A stretch of 64,000 nucleotides of DNA from Daucus carota subsp. sativus (GCF_001625215.2 NC_030389.2:43823454-43887453), one strand, 5' to 3'. Counted from the stretch's first letter, positions 24,709 to 35,181 are shown. The notes: a model not told the origin generated them from the letters alone. Numbers and translations are program-made.

Positions 24709-27565
24709 ATGGACGGATGCGTAAACGTTAATTTCTTCTGGGGAGGTGAAATCATAAAACAAGATAACGATGTTCTCTACACCTTAGATCCGAAAGAAAT
24801 GATGTATGTGAAATTGAGCAGCTCACTTGAAGAACTACGAGATATGGTGTTCGGGTTGATGCATATAAGTAGGCATCATTGGGATGTCAAGCTTAGTGTG
24901 AAATATCCTCGAATCGGGGTTAGTAACCTCGTTTCGGGGTTCTTTGTGAAGTCTGTTAAATCGGACGACGATGTTCGTAGGATGTTAAGTATCCCCGAGA
25001 GATTTCATTTGGGTGGAGACGTATCATTGTTTATCGAGGCCGAGAGTATTGCTCAACCCAGCCAACACTATGAAGGCGAGTATGGGGGGAACTATGGACA
25101 AACCGGACAAACCGATGCAGGTGGCCAAGTTTCAAATTATGTTGAAAACTACGGTGGGAGTTTTGGAGGCGATTATGGGGGAAACTATGGACAAAGCCAG
25201 GGCATGCAAGGGTGGTCTAGCGGCTACAACTACGGGACGATTGGAGAGTATGGTGGTGGCTCGAGTAATACGGGTCGTTTTGTTGTTGAAGAGGTTGTGG
25301 ACGAGGACGATTTGAGTGGTAGACAGCCATCACCGGCTCGTCAAACCCCGAAAAGAGGTGCAGCTATAGCTCTTGCACTGGAGAACGAGGAGGATGATGA
25401 AGAGTATGGCTCGGAAAGAGCCATAAGCAGCAGTGACGATTCGGAGTGGAATCTATCACAGGAGGATGTTCCGGAAAGTGAAGATTTTTCGGAGGTTGAT
25501 TCCGATGAAGAAAGAGAGGGAAACATGCACTTGCAAACACATGCATTGTCTATTCATGAACCTAGAGCTGCATGGTTTGGATCCCAGGATTACGAGCCTG
25601 TGATTGTGTCCAACAAGGACGCAGTTATGTCACTCGGGTTTGATCCCGCCACCGATGAGTTGACCGAAGGAGCTCTATTTGCTACCAAGGAAGTGCTCAT
25701 AGCTGCTGTGAAACATGCACACATAAGTACAGATCGAAATTTCATCGTGGAGAAAAGCTCCACGCAAGTCTACAAAGTTAAATGTGTGGTTTCAAACTGC
25801 AAGTGGAAGCTAAGGGCCGCGAAGAAGAAGTCCCACGGCCTTTTTCAAATAACTAAATATCCAGAGATTCACACATGCCTACTGGATAGACCCACGCAGG
25901 ACCACCGCAAAATTTCAGCAAAAATGATTGGCTATGTGGTTGCTCCCTACGTAAGTCCTACAACCTTGGATATCATTATATGTCTAAATATTATCGTTTA
26001 TTATTCATCGTTAATGTTAATATATTTTGTTTCAACAGATCTCCCAGACCCCTCAATTGAAGGTAAGCAACATCATCACAATGGTCAATGATGAGTACCA
26101 CCATTTGGTTAGTTACTTGAAAGCATGGAGGGGGAAGATGGCCGCCATGGAAAGCGTTTATGGAAGCTGGAAGACAACTTACAACGAGCTCCCTCGGTTC
26201 CTTAATGTCATGGCCAGTACAAATGTCGGAAGTATAGTTGTGGTTGAGGTTGTTCCACATCATAAAGAGAGGGGTACATCGACATTTGTTCGTGCATTTT
26301 GGTGCCTAAAAGCAATGATTGATGGTTGGCAGTATGCACGGCCAGTTATTTCCATTGATGGTACATTTCTTAAGGGAAAGTATAATGGGAAATTGCTGGT
26401 CGCGGTGGGAGTCGACTCTAATAACCACCAATATCCCATATGCTTCGCCCTTGTTGATGATGAAACAACTGAAAATTGGTCTTGGTTTCTACGTCTTTTA
26501 CGTAGACATGTATGCCGAGATAGATTGGGGGTTTGTATTATATCTGACCGTGCGACGGGGATCCTTGCTGCAATGAATGACGAAGCGAGTGGTTTTACCC
26601 CGCCGATGGGCTATCACAGATTCTGCCTCCATCATGTTAGGAGCAACTTCTCCAAGGCATTCCCGGGAAAGGAGCTTAAAATGTACATGTGGCTAGCCGG
26701 CAATACGCCACAGATTAGGAAATATGATGCCTACATGAAGAAGATTGGAGAGCTTTCGCCTCAAGGCTTGAGGTGGTTGCTAGGGATAAGTCCAGCCCTC
26801 TGGACTATTTGTCATGACACAGGCCACGCTCGTTTCGGCCAAGCTACCACAAACATCACGGAGAGCTTTAATGGTAACGTGCGCGTGGCTCGGCACCTAC
26901 CTGTGACCGCAATGATTGAATTCATGTTTTATAAAACTGTTAGGACGGTCAATAAGGAGAGGAACGCAGTGCTTGAGGGCATTGGGGAGGGTCATGAACT
27001 TTGTCTAAGGACGAGAAATAAGTTGGAGAAGATTGCAGCCAAAGCTAACACACACCGGGTCGAGACATTTAATAGAGGAACCGGTTTGTTCTCCGTAAAG
27101 ACGCAAAGATACATGGTAAAAGGGTGCAATAAGGGCGGGAACACGCAGGTGGTTGACATAACTCAGCGTACATGCACTTGCGGGAAATGGGCTTGCCACC
27201 GCCTACCGTGTTCACATTTGATTGCTGCTTGCAACCACAATCACTTAAACTGGAAACAGTGGATTGGCCCCTTCCACTACAACTCTACTTTGTTGAAATT
27301 GTGGGAGCCAATGATATATCCATTACCAGCAACTGGGTATTGGGATATTGATTTGCCAGTGCAATGGAGAATGTTTGGAACTGTGGTACCAAACGAGGCC
27401 TTGCGAAAGAGAAGGCGTAAACGAGGAGAAAGGGGTCAATCCGTCAGAATACGCACGGAGATGGACAGTTCCCGTACAAGTCACAAATGTGGCCGCTGCA
27501 AGCAAGAAGGACACACTAGACGTAGTAGAAGGTGTCCATTGTACAATGTTGACCCTACTGTGTAA
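24709..27565 (+). CDS. MuDR-type MULE transposase, 2 exons
   Basis: Exons 24709-25950 and 26039-27565 join in phase 0 (CTAC|GTAAGT ... CAACAG|ATC), giving 922 residues. The N-terminal 110 residues (MDGCVNVNFFWGGEI) are followed by a Gly/Tyr-rich segment with YGGNYGQ repeats and an acidic stretch. Next come a MuDR-type DNA-binding domain at about 315-393 (KCVVSNCKWKLRA, HTC) and the MULE catalytic domain, with candidate DDE residues Asp521 (ISIDGTFLKG), Asp584 (IISDRATG) and Glu689 (NITESFNG). A SWIM zinc finger (CTCGKWACHRLPCSH, about 793-807) and a C-terminal zinc knuckle (CX2CX4HX6C, about 898-913) close the protein. No stop or frameshift is visible, so it is probably functional. It would bind the element ends and catalyse transposition in the nucleus. 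Confidence 0.93.
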
Positions 27566-27570
27566 TTTAA

Positions 27571-27726
27571 TTGCCATTTTCTTTTTAGTCCTTGTTTTTA
27601 ATTGTTAATATGTATTTTCCTTTTCAGTCCTTGTTTTTAATTGTTAATCTGTATTTTCCTTTTCAGTCCTTGTTTTTTATTGTTACTCTGTATTTTTCTT
27701 TCAAGTCCTCGTTTTTTATTGTTAAT
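27571..27726 (+). repeat. Four tandem 48-bp units after the transposase stop
   Basis: Four copies of a unit of about 48 bp containing CAGTCCTTGTTTTTAATTG follow the stop codon at 27565 directly, probably forming the transposase 3' UTR. A second duplicated segment (AAAGGCTGTAAAGAAAAGAT) follows at about 27825-27975. Confidence 0.85.
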
Positions 27727-28121
27727 CCAATTTTGTTAATTATTTTAATGTAATGGTGTTGAAGCAATAAATAAACTTAAAGGAAACAGAAGCATTCGGG
27801 ACAAGATATTACACACTGGCAAAAGAAAGGCTGTAAAGAAAAGATTCTGCTCAGTTAAAGGACAATATATAATAAAGTAAAGGTGTTGTGAAAAGAAAGG
27901 CTGTATAGATTAGACTACACACTGGCAAACCATAGCAAGCATGTAAAGAAAAGATTCTGCTCAGTTAAAGGACTTGTCAATTCCAAAATTATTATCATAT
28001 CCGGAAATATATTTACCTGAACAATACTCCATTGGCCTATAAATAGGCCTTCATTTTGTGGTTGATACACATACATTCAACCAAACAAACACATAAAACA
28101 CATCATTTTGTTACAATTCCG

Positions 28122-28576
28122 ATGATATCATTGTCTTCAAGCTCTCTCGTTGCATCAAGCAACCACTTCTGTAATTGTGGTTTGAGGGCTGAAATACGAA
28201 CTTCTTGGAATGATGAGATGATGGCTCAGAGATTTTACTGCTGCGGTTCTCCAATTGTAAGTAAAGTTTTGGAATATACAGCATATGTTTACATTCTTTG
28301 TGCTTAAAACTGTAAAATATTTCACTGCAGGCAAATAGCTGTTATTATTTCAAATGGATTGATGATGAGCCTTTGGAGGATGATGCTATAATTACTCGAT
28401 TGAATGATGAGCGTCTACATCTGCAGGACACTCTTCACGCTTGTGAGACAAGGGTGCAAGAACTCGAGAATGCAATTATCCTGGAGAGAAGCAGGAAAAT
28501 GCATAAGGCATTGACTTCCGTAGTAGGATTACTTTGTTTAATGATCGCATTGTTTGTGACTTTTCTCGTGATTTAA
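28122..28576 (+). CDS. GRF zinc-finger, coiled-coil, membrane-anchored MULE accessory protein
   Basis: Exons 28122-28256 and 28331-28576 join in phase 0 (CCAATT|GTAAGT ... CTGCAG|GCA), giving 126 residues. The N terminus holds a GRF-type zinc finger with Cys17, Cys19, Cys40/41 and Cys49 and the aromatic YYFKWID motif. A heptad-like coiled coil follows at about 61-103 (ITRLNDERLHLQDTL), then one hydrophobic transmembrane segment at about 105-125 and no further tail. This matches the plant At4g04775-like family of small GRF proteins, whose function is unknown. It lies inside the same terminal repeats, 556 bp after the transposase, in the same orientation. MuDR of maize also carries a second gene (mudrB), but I see no sequence resemblance to it that I can support. 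Confidence 0.85.
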
Positions 28577-28739
28577 ATGTTGTGTTGTTAAATTTGTCGC
28601 AATTTGTTTTAAAGCACATGTAATGTCATGTTCTCATTTTAATCATATGTAATTTCCCTTCAGTTTATGTAATGCTTCTGTTTCGTTTAAGTTTATGTAA
28701 TGCGAATTACCTTTTAAGTACAATCTATATGAGCTTAAA

Positions 28740-29210
28740 TATTTAAATATGACAATCTATAATATTATATTATATCATTACATAATATAATAATATAAAA
28801 TATAATATCACAAATAATGTATCACTATATAATATAAAATATTTTTATATTATATCATTATATAAATAATATTATAAAATATTATAATATAAATACTTAC
28901 TAAAACTTGAATTAAATATATAAATATATATATATATATATATAATTACCTTTTAAATTATACTTCAATATGAGCTTAAATATTTAAATATTACAATCTA
29001 TAATATTATATTATATCATTACATAATATAATAATATAAAATATAATATCACAAATAATGTATAAGAATTATCCGATTAATGATTTTATTTTTAAAAAAA
29101 ATATATCACAAATAATGTATAAGAATTATATGATTTTTTTATTTTATATCATTATATAATATAATATTATAAAAATATTATATTATTTTAAAGAAAATTA
29201 TTATATTATA
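28740..29210. repeat. Right AT-rich subterminal repeats of the MULE
   Basis: Nearly pure AT sequence with two direct copies of a block containing AATATAATATCACAAATAAT (about 28741-28830 and 28985-29065). It is the inverse of the left AT-rich arm at about 23570-23700, so the element has an imperfect long inverted organisation beyond its TIR. Confidence 0.8.
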
Positions 29211-29253
29211 ATTAGGGATGCCAAGCACACGAGGGGGACATATGACCCAACTT

Positions 29254-29324
29254 GGGTCGCTCTTTGAAAACGCGACCCCAACGGGGTTTTTTCAAGCTTG
29301 GGTCGCTGTTTCAAAGCGCGACCC
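29254..29324. repeat. Right subterminal GGGTCGC/GCGACCC dyads
   Basis: Two 25-bp dyads at 29254-29278 and 29300-29324 plus a half-site near 29349 repeat the arrangement found at the left end of the element. Confidence 0.8.
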
Positions 29325-29470
29325 GTGCTGTAAAAAAATTTTCGTTCGGGTCGCTCTTTCTCCCCTCATTTAGACTGGTTAGTTTTGAAAGCTCGAAAAA
29401 AAACTGGTTAGTTTTGAAAAGTGGTCGAACAAAGTGGTTATAAATGAGAGGGAGCCAAGAATAGATGGTA

Positions 29471-29736
29471 CTCCTCCGTCCCTTTTTAGTTGTCACATTT
29501 GGTTTTGTGCCCGTCAAATTGATCAAAGTTTGACTGAAATTTATTAATATTTTATCAATTGATAAAATAAAAAAAAATATGTTACCGGAAATAACTTTTA
29601 ATCTACTTTAACTCTTTAAGATGTAATTTTCAGTTTTTTAAAATAATGAAAGGGTAACTTATAATTTTTGATAAAAAAATTAGTTAATTTGACCGATAAA
29701 AATAAAAATGTGACAACTAAAAAGGGACGGAGGAAG
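29471..29736. mobile_element. Stowaway MITE
   Basis: Termini CTCCTCCGTCCCTTTTTAGT and the inverse AAAAAGGGACGGAGGAAG are bordered by TA on both sides, with 266 bp between them and no coding capacity. It begins four bases after the right target duplication of the MULE. Confidence 0.92.
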
Positions 29737-30725
29737 TAATTTATTAATCAGTCTAACACATTTTGAGAATTGATCATAAGAACAAAAAAATACTTTATGG
29801 ATCATCATTTTTTTTGTAAAACTAAAAATTTGATAAACGTCCTTTGCACAAAAGCGGCATTTTGAAAACAATACTTTGAATGAAACAGATGCTAGTTACC
29901 AAATATAGGAATATAAGTACGGTGTATAATATTTGATTCGGTATGTAATATTTGAATCCAAAGAAATTGATTGAAACGTTCCATAAAATAAAAACCAAAT
30001 ATATCATAAATATTTGTATTAAAAATAAGAGATTCGTTTCAGATGCTAATATGCCAAGTTCATGCACCAACATAGGGGTGTGCATGGTGCGGTTTGGTGC
30101 GGTTCCGACACTAACCGTAATCAAATCGTTAAATGCAGTTCGGTTTGGTTAATTATTATTAACCGTAACCACACCAATTAAAACGGTTTTTCGGTTGCGG
30201 TTAACCATTAGTCGGTTGCGGTTTTTTTCGGTTTTTCAACTTTTGTTCGTAATAATATTTTTTTAAAAATATAAAATTTTCATAAACATGTACAGTATGT
30301 TCGGTTACTCCCGTTTCCATATATGAGGATATAGGAAACAGTACATACTTTCATCTAAAAAAACTTAATACACAATAAAAACTAAAATATACATACTTCA
30401 ACAAGAAATTAGATGATGTCAAGTCAATATAATTCTCCAAAATTAACTAATCATAAAATTCAAATAAAAAGTCTTCAAAAAGTACATAAATAAAAAGAGT
30501 AGAATAGGTTTCATAATAAAATTTGATTAGCAGATTAACAACATAAATATTTCTGCTATGTGGTAAACTACATTAGTCCTAATCTTCGAGTAAGCGCTCC
30601 TCCAAATATTTGGGTGCCCTTTCAGTTATTTAAGTGACTCAACAAGTGAGGGTCTTTAGACTGGAAGTCTCGATATAAAATAAGATGGGAAGTGTAAAAA
30701 TGAATGAGGTGCTTTATTACTATTA

Positions 30726-30728
<3 letters not shown>

Positions 30729-30792
<64 letters not shown>
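30729..30792. repeat. AT microsatellite
   Basis: A (TA)n run of about 32 units inside the hAT-like element. The array resumes after the nested element at about 31368-31385. Confidence 0.95.
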
Positions 30793-30795
<3 letters not shown>

Positions 30796-31367
30796 CTACT
30801 CCAATAGAAACCAAATTAGGCTAAAAACTAAAAACCAGTTTCTGGACAGTTTTTTATCACTATTTTTAACTACAGAAATCACTAATTTGTACATAACATA
30901 TCACTAATTTATGTATAACATATTTCGCGAATATAAATATATATATACACATATATGCAACGTATATGAACATTATTTTCACTCAAATCGTAATAATGGA
31001 CCTCTTACCACAATTACCAAACGTTTTCATGACTTGCCACCATTGTCTATCATCACCAATAGTCACATACACTTTCCATCATAACTTACAAAACTAACGA
31101 CTACTTTCCATCATCATACAACTTCTCTTGCGGCTTTCTACCACCAAGAACCTTTCTACAAATGAAATTAATCATCTATAATCGATTATCAATAGTTTAG
31201 ATAAGTATATTTTCTCAATTTTGATAATAAAATCGCTGTTTACATAGTGTACAAAAACAGTGATGAGTGCAGTATAAATTGGTGATACCCGTAGTTATAA
31301 ATAGTGGTAGGGAAACTGGTTTCTAGTTTTTATTTTAAGAGTGGTTTCTATTTGATCATAAGCCTAT
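30793..31367. mobile_element. Inverted-repeat element nested in a (TA)n array
   Basis: The left end GTCCTACTCCAATAGAAACC and the inverse of the right end (GGTTTCTATTTGATCATAAG) are related, and both sides share AACTAAAAACCAGTTTCT-type inner sequence. The element sits within a TA microsatellite, as described for the rice micron MITEs, though I claim no family membership. Confidence 0.6.
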
Positions 31368-31572
31368 ATATATATATATATATTTATTTATTTCGGTTTG
31401 GTTAATTTCGATGCGGTTTTAGCATAAAACCGAAAATAAAACCGAACCATTAATTTCGGTTTTTTATTTTGGTTTTATTTTCGGTTTGGTTTGGTTTTTT
31501 TCGGTGTGGTTTTTCGGTTTTTTCAGATTTTTTTTGCGGTTTCGATTTTTTCTGCTCACCCCTACACCAACA

Positions 31573-33128
31573 TATGTGAAAATCTGAAATCATATTTACG
31601 GGTTAGGATATCCAAACATTCAGAAAAGATTTCGAAACCCATCTCCATTTATCAAAATTTACGAGCTAGATATTATCATTAATACGATTAATATGAGTGA
31701 CACCGATCAAATATTTTCGATTATGATCTAAAAAAATAATTAGAAACAATTTTTCCAAAAATCAGGATCATCTAAAGATCATATTACAGCTGTAAATGAT
31801 ATGGTATAAATACGTACAGCTGTTTTTTCGATTTCTAATCTCCGCGTAATTTATTTAAAGCAACTCCTCATCTTCATACTTATCATTAGTAGCAAATCTT
31901 TTGTTTACCAGTATTTCTTGTTCAAAGTACAAAGGATGACTCAGAATTGTTCAAAGTACAACATTCTGATAAACCTATATAATCATGAAAATGAAAAGAA
32001 TTCAGACTTGACATTCTTTTGGTAAGACCTTAATTTACATCAATCCTTCTATGATTTAAAAAGTTAATGAAAAACATGGACGAATCAGGTCCATATTTTC
32101 CTAAAGCATAAGCACAATGGTATGTCGAAGGATCGAAAATCGTCAAAAATAAGGAGGTGATGACACTATTCAACAATATGATCAAAAAAAAAAGATAAAT
32201 GAATAGATAGAAGACTTCAGCAATCAAAAGTAAGATCACTGATCAGTAAAAAAAAACAACCGAGACTCTGTTAGCAGGGGCAAAGTGAGGGCAGATTGAT
32301 GAGGGGAATTGCACGGAAGAAAAGAGGGGATTTGCGGATGTCATATGGTGGTTTAGTGAGAACACAAAAAGAGCTCTTCGGAATGAAATCTAAAAAGAAG
32401 AAAAACTAAGGAATCTCCAAAAACTAATTCAATCAACCAAAAAGAAACAGGAATCAAGTTCACAGGTATCTCCAGCCCCTCTTTCCGCGAGGGTTCAAAA
32501 TTTGTCAAAATAAGGGGGGGCGTTGTGATCTTCATCAATTACGTAAAAAGAGGATCAATTCATACAAGAGTTTAGCAAGCAGATGTATAATTACTGATCA
32601 ATTAAAATAAAATAGAAACACTTCACATCCAAAAAAACTAAATCAATTGACCAGAAAGATGGAGAAAGTCATATTACACTAGACCAAAGAATAACATCAG
32701 CTTCTCGTCTGAAGGTATCCAGCTCTCCCCTCTTGCAATAAACTCAGCCCTCTTCCGATGAACCGAGAGTTCGAGTTTTGCCACATAGGATTGATGTGGT
32801 GAGTATATTAGTAAAAAAGTAAAACGAAAAGATTAGTCAATACAGGACTTAAGCAAGCACATGCCCTGTTATTGGCTGGACAGTCAAAAGATTTAGAAAC
32901 ACTTCTTTGTCGCAACAATTCATATAATTAACGCAACAAGTCATATAGTCAAGGTCCTCAAGGAATAAAAATCACCAAAACAATAAAAGAAGAACATAAA
33001 TCCCGAAAAATAATATGGAGAAACTCTTAAGAACAGACACAAAAAAAAAAAAAATTGACCTTTCAATTCAATGCCCTAATTTGTTCGAAGAAACCAAAGC
33101 ATTATAAGCCTTTCTCCTTCTAATCGAC
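31573..33128. other. Intergenic, downstream of the FAF-like gene
   Basis: No supported gene. The part nearest 33129 is the probable 3' UTR of the minus-strand FAF-like gene. Short open frames here have no family resemblance. Confidence 0.5.
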
Positions 33129-33539
33129 TCAATCACCTCCTGTCTCAAGAAGTTCCATACTAACACGACCACCGTCCTGAGGAGTCCGAACAACCTCTGA
33201 AAAATGATTCGGAACAATTGACATCTGCAATCTCCCGTCTTTTCTCACTGTCTTTAGACTGAACTTAGGCCTGCCATTCCTGTTCAAACTTGACAAAATT
33301 GGCGGGAAAACCCTAACTCTTTTTTCGGCCATTCTGATTCTTAACTTCTTTGTGGCCTCATCCTCGATATTGACTCCACTCCCGATATCCTCATTCTTAA
33401 GAACATCGACGACTGAATCTGAAGCACTTCCACCCACACCGCTGATCAATAGAGTACTTTTTCTCGAAAGATAAAGGTTGTTTCGACGAACGACTAAAGG
33501 GAGATTGTCTCCCCTTTGAACAGACTGTGAATCAGCCAT
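33129..33539 (-). CDS. Small FAF-domain (FANTASTIC FOUR-like) protein
   Basis: An intronless gene of 136 residues beginning MADSQSVQRGDNLPLVVRRN. The C-terminal half, about residues 70-133, reads RVRVFPPILSSLNRNGRPKF, then VRKDGRLQM and DGGRVSMELLE. It matches the FAF domain pattern (FPP, DGRL, and a final GR-rich strand). FAF proteins in Arabidopsis modulate shoot meristem size with the WUSCHEL pathway; whether this small member does so is unknown. A TATATAAA on the coding strand (33586-33579) lies only about 40 bp before the ATG, implying a very short leader. A downstream in-frame Met (MAEKRVRV) is a possible alternative start that would keep the domain. Confidence 0.75.
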   Translation of the reverse strand: MADSQSVQRGDNLPLVVRRNNLYLSRKSTLLISGVGGSASDSVVDVLKNEDIGSGVNIEDEATKKLRIRMAEKRVRVFPPILSSLNRNGRPKFSLKTVRKDGRLQMSIVPNHFSEVVRTPQDGGRVSMELLETGGD

Positions 33540-33578
33540 GATAGGTAATATGTGTGTAAAATTAATGTAATGAGAGAG

Positions 33579-33586
33579 TTTATATA
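33579..33586 (-). promoter_or_regulatory. TATA box of the FAF-like gene
   Basis: TATATAAA on the minus strand, followed by ACTCTCTCATTAC and then the start codon at 33539. The distance suits transcription starting some 10-15 bases before the ATG. Confidence 0.55.
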
Positions 33587-33684
33587 GAGACAGATTAATT
33601 CTTTTGGAAGGTTTAAATTTTTTTTAACTTACACCCAATTCTGTCACAAAATTTATTTTCTCGAATAATGTCGCACACAAATGG

Positions 33685-33990
33685 CTGAACCAATCATACA
33701 ATGCCAACTAAGATTTGGGAAAAATAATTGGGAATAATTTTTGGATACCTAGCATTTTCCATAAGTTATTTATTGTCTGGATCCCTTTTTTTTTTTTTGA
33801 AAATGCTAGGTACCAAAAAAAGTGTTCCCAAATTTTTTCCAAATCTCATTGTGTATGATTGGTTCCACTTAAAACTACTAATAATAATGGACCCTTCTAT
33901 GCACATAAACCACCCAATTTAAATTAGTCACAACGTGTGCCACGCCGTTTAGGAAAAAAATTGGAAACAGAATTTGGGATACATGGCATT
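33685..33990. mobile_element. Decayed foldback/MITE remnant
   Basis: About 33690-33775 and 33798-33870 are inverted versions of each other (GAACCAATCATACA against TGTATGATTGGTTC; ACCTAGCATTTTCC against GAAAATGCTAGGT). A poly-T run lies between. It is non-coding. Confidence 0.6.
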
Positions 33991-34124
33991 ACTCTTTTAT
34001 TTTAAAATTATACATTGTTACCATAAAATATGATACATATGAGTCCACAAAATTCGGGTTCTCTAAATATTACTGGTCATATTTTAGGAAGTACTCGTTA
34101 TATCTAGAGCAATGTTAAGGACTC

Positions 34125-34325
34125 CCAAATTTGTTCCTAGATTTTCCTTATTTTAATTGTATTTATGTTAATTTTAATCACCAAAATATTCTTAAGGACT
34201 CCCAAATCTGTTCCTAGATTTTCCTTATTTTAATTGTATTTATGTTTTTTTTGAGTAAAATTGTATTGATGTTAATTTTAATCACCAAAATATTCTTATA
34301 CAAAAAATCCCCAAAATATTAAATC
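34125..34325 (+). repeat. Tandem duplication of about 70 bp
   Basis: The block starting TTAAGGACTCCCAAAT and continuing CCTAGATTTTCCTTATTTT occurs twice in a row, followed by a third partial copy of its downstream part. Confidence 0.8.
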
Positions 34326-34638
34326 GATCTTCTCTAATTCATTCTTGCACATTACTTGCCGCGCCTACCGAACTAACTAAACAACAGAAAATAAATATAT
34401 CCACAAACACAATCGTTAATTGACCGGTTTAATCTTGTTGAGAACTTAATTTACGAAACAATAAACAATAATGTTGTGTAGCTTCACTTCGAATCCATCA
34501 ATAGTTGCAATAAATGTAACAAGCAGCAGAAAATGTAGAGGAAACGTATAGCAATAAATTCATCCAGCAACAGTATATAATCTGTGTGTGGGAGAGGGAG
34601 AGAGAGGGCGGGGAGAGAGAGTGGTAGAGAGAGGGAGG

Positions 34639-34678
<40 letters not shown>

Positions 34679-34836
34679 AGGTGGAGAGAGAGAGAGAGAG
34701 AGGACCGAGTTTGACGACGCAACGAATCTGTTTAACAGTTATCGCTGTTTCTGTTCTGTTGGGCTCCGACTCCATCGTTTCTGTACTAAGCTCTGTCTGA
34801 ATCTGTGTTTTTTGACCAAAGTATACTAGTTGCACT
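34326..34836 (-). pseudogene. Truncated duplicate of the IPK 5' end
   Basis: On the minus strand, 34775-34706 encodes MESEPNRTETAITVKQIRCV-VKL-type sequence almost matching IPK exon 1. It ends at the same CTCG|GT donor and the same CT-rich intron start. The intron continues to a recognisable start of exon 2 (AAGAATGAATTAGAGAAGATC at about 34346-34326). The acceptor region is changed, the following codons are out of frame, and homology stops, so exons 2-12 are missing. Similarity also covers the leader up to about 34836, where it breaks within a few tens of bases of the point at which the foldback begins upstream of the intact IPK. Confidence 0.88.
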
Positions 34837-34849
34837 TCCACTCCCGGTT

Positions 34850-34933
34850 CGGTCCGAAAAAAATTAAAACTTCGGTCCTCGGTCTATTCGGTTCGGTCCG
34901 GTTTTGGACCGGACCGACCGAATGCTCACCCCT
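34850..34933. mobile_element. Single hAT-type terminus
   Basis: CGGTTCGGTCC repeats ending in TGCTCACCCCTAC resemble the right end of the hAT-like element at 30-31.5 kb. No left partner is seen, and it cuts the left end of the adjacent Stowaway element. Confidence 0.55.
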
Positions 34934-35181
34934 ACCCTTTTACATGTCCATTTTGCTTTTCGAGAAGTCAAATTGACCAATTTTTGACTAAACATTACGA
35001 GTTATCTACCCAATATTTCTAAAATCTGAAAGTTGCGTATTAAAATAGACTCAATATACTATCTAATGATATAATTTTAATTATTTTTCTCAATTATCTG
35101 ATATACGTAAAGTCCTGTCAAAATAAAGTCAATTTGACTGATCAAAAGTCAAAATGGACATGTAAAAGGGGACGGAGGGAG
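34934..35181. mobile_element. Stowaway MITE lacking its left terminus
   Basis: CCCTTTTACATGTCCATTTT at the left is the inverse of AAAATGGACATGTAAAAGGG at the right, followed by GACGGAGGGAG and TA. The left CTCCCTCCGTC is missing. Confidence 0.85.

Larger units (their letters stand above)
23311..29456 (+). mobile_element. Complete two-gene Mutator-like element (MULE)
   Basis: The element is 6146 bp and starts GGCTCCCTCTCATTTCTAAC. It ends with the inverse, and the TIR similarity runs for roughly 90 bp through the AAAACTAACCAGTTT region. The identical 10-bp AAGAATAGAT lies on each side (23301-23310 and 29457-29466) as target duplication; Mutator elements normally make 9 bp, with small variations known. 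It carries a spliced transposase gene (24709-27565) and a GRF zinc-finger membrane protein gene (28122-28576), both forward. Subterminal parts hold GGGTCGC...GCGACCC dyads and AT-rich arms that are inverted relative to each other. Open frames and termini look intact, so it may be autonomous and recently inserted. Confidence 0.93.
30073..31564. mobile_element. Non-autonomous hAT-like element
   Basis: The ends TAGGGGTGTGCA and TGCTCACCCCTA are flanked by identical 8-bp CACCAACA (30065-30072 and 31565-31572), the hallmark of hAT insertion. Subterminal regions are full of GCGGTTT/ACCGAAA words. No transposase is present. The interior includes a long AT microsatellite interrupted by another inverted-repeat element. 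Confidence 0.92.

Noticed and set aside
34498..34829. Open frames across the GA repeat near 34.6 kb
   Set aside because: Repeat artefacts; the only meaningful similarity is the IPK exon 1 duplicate.
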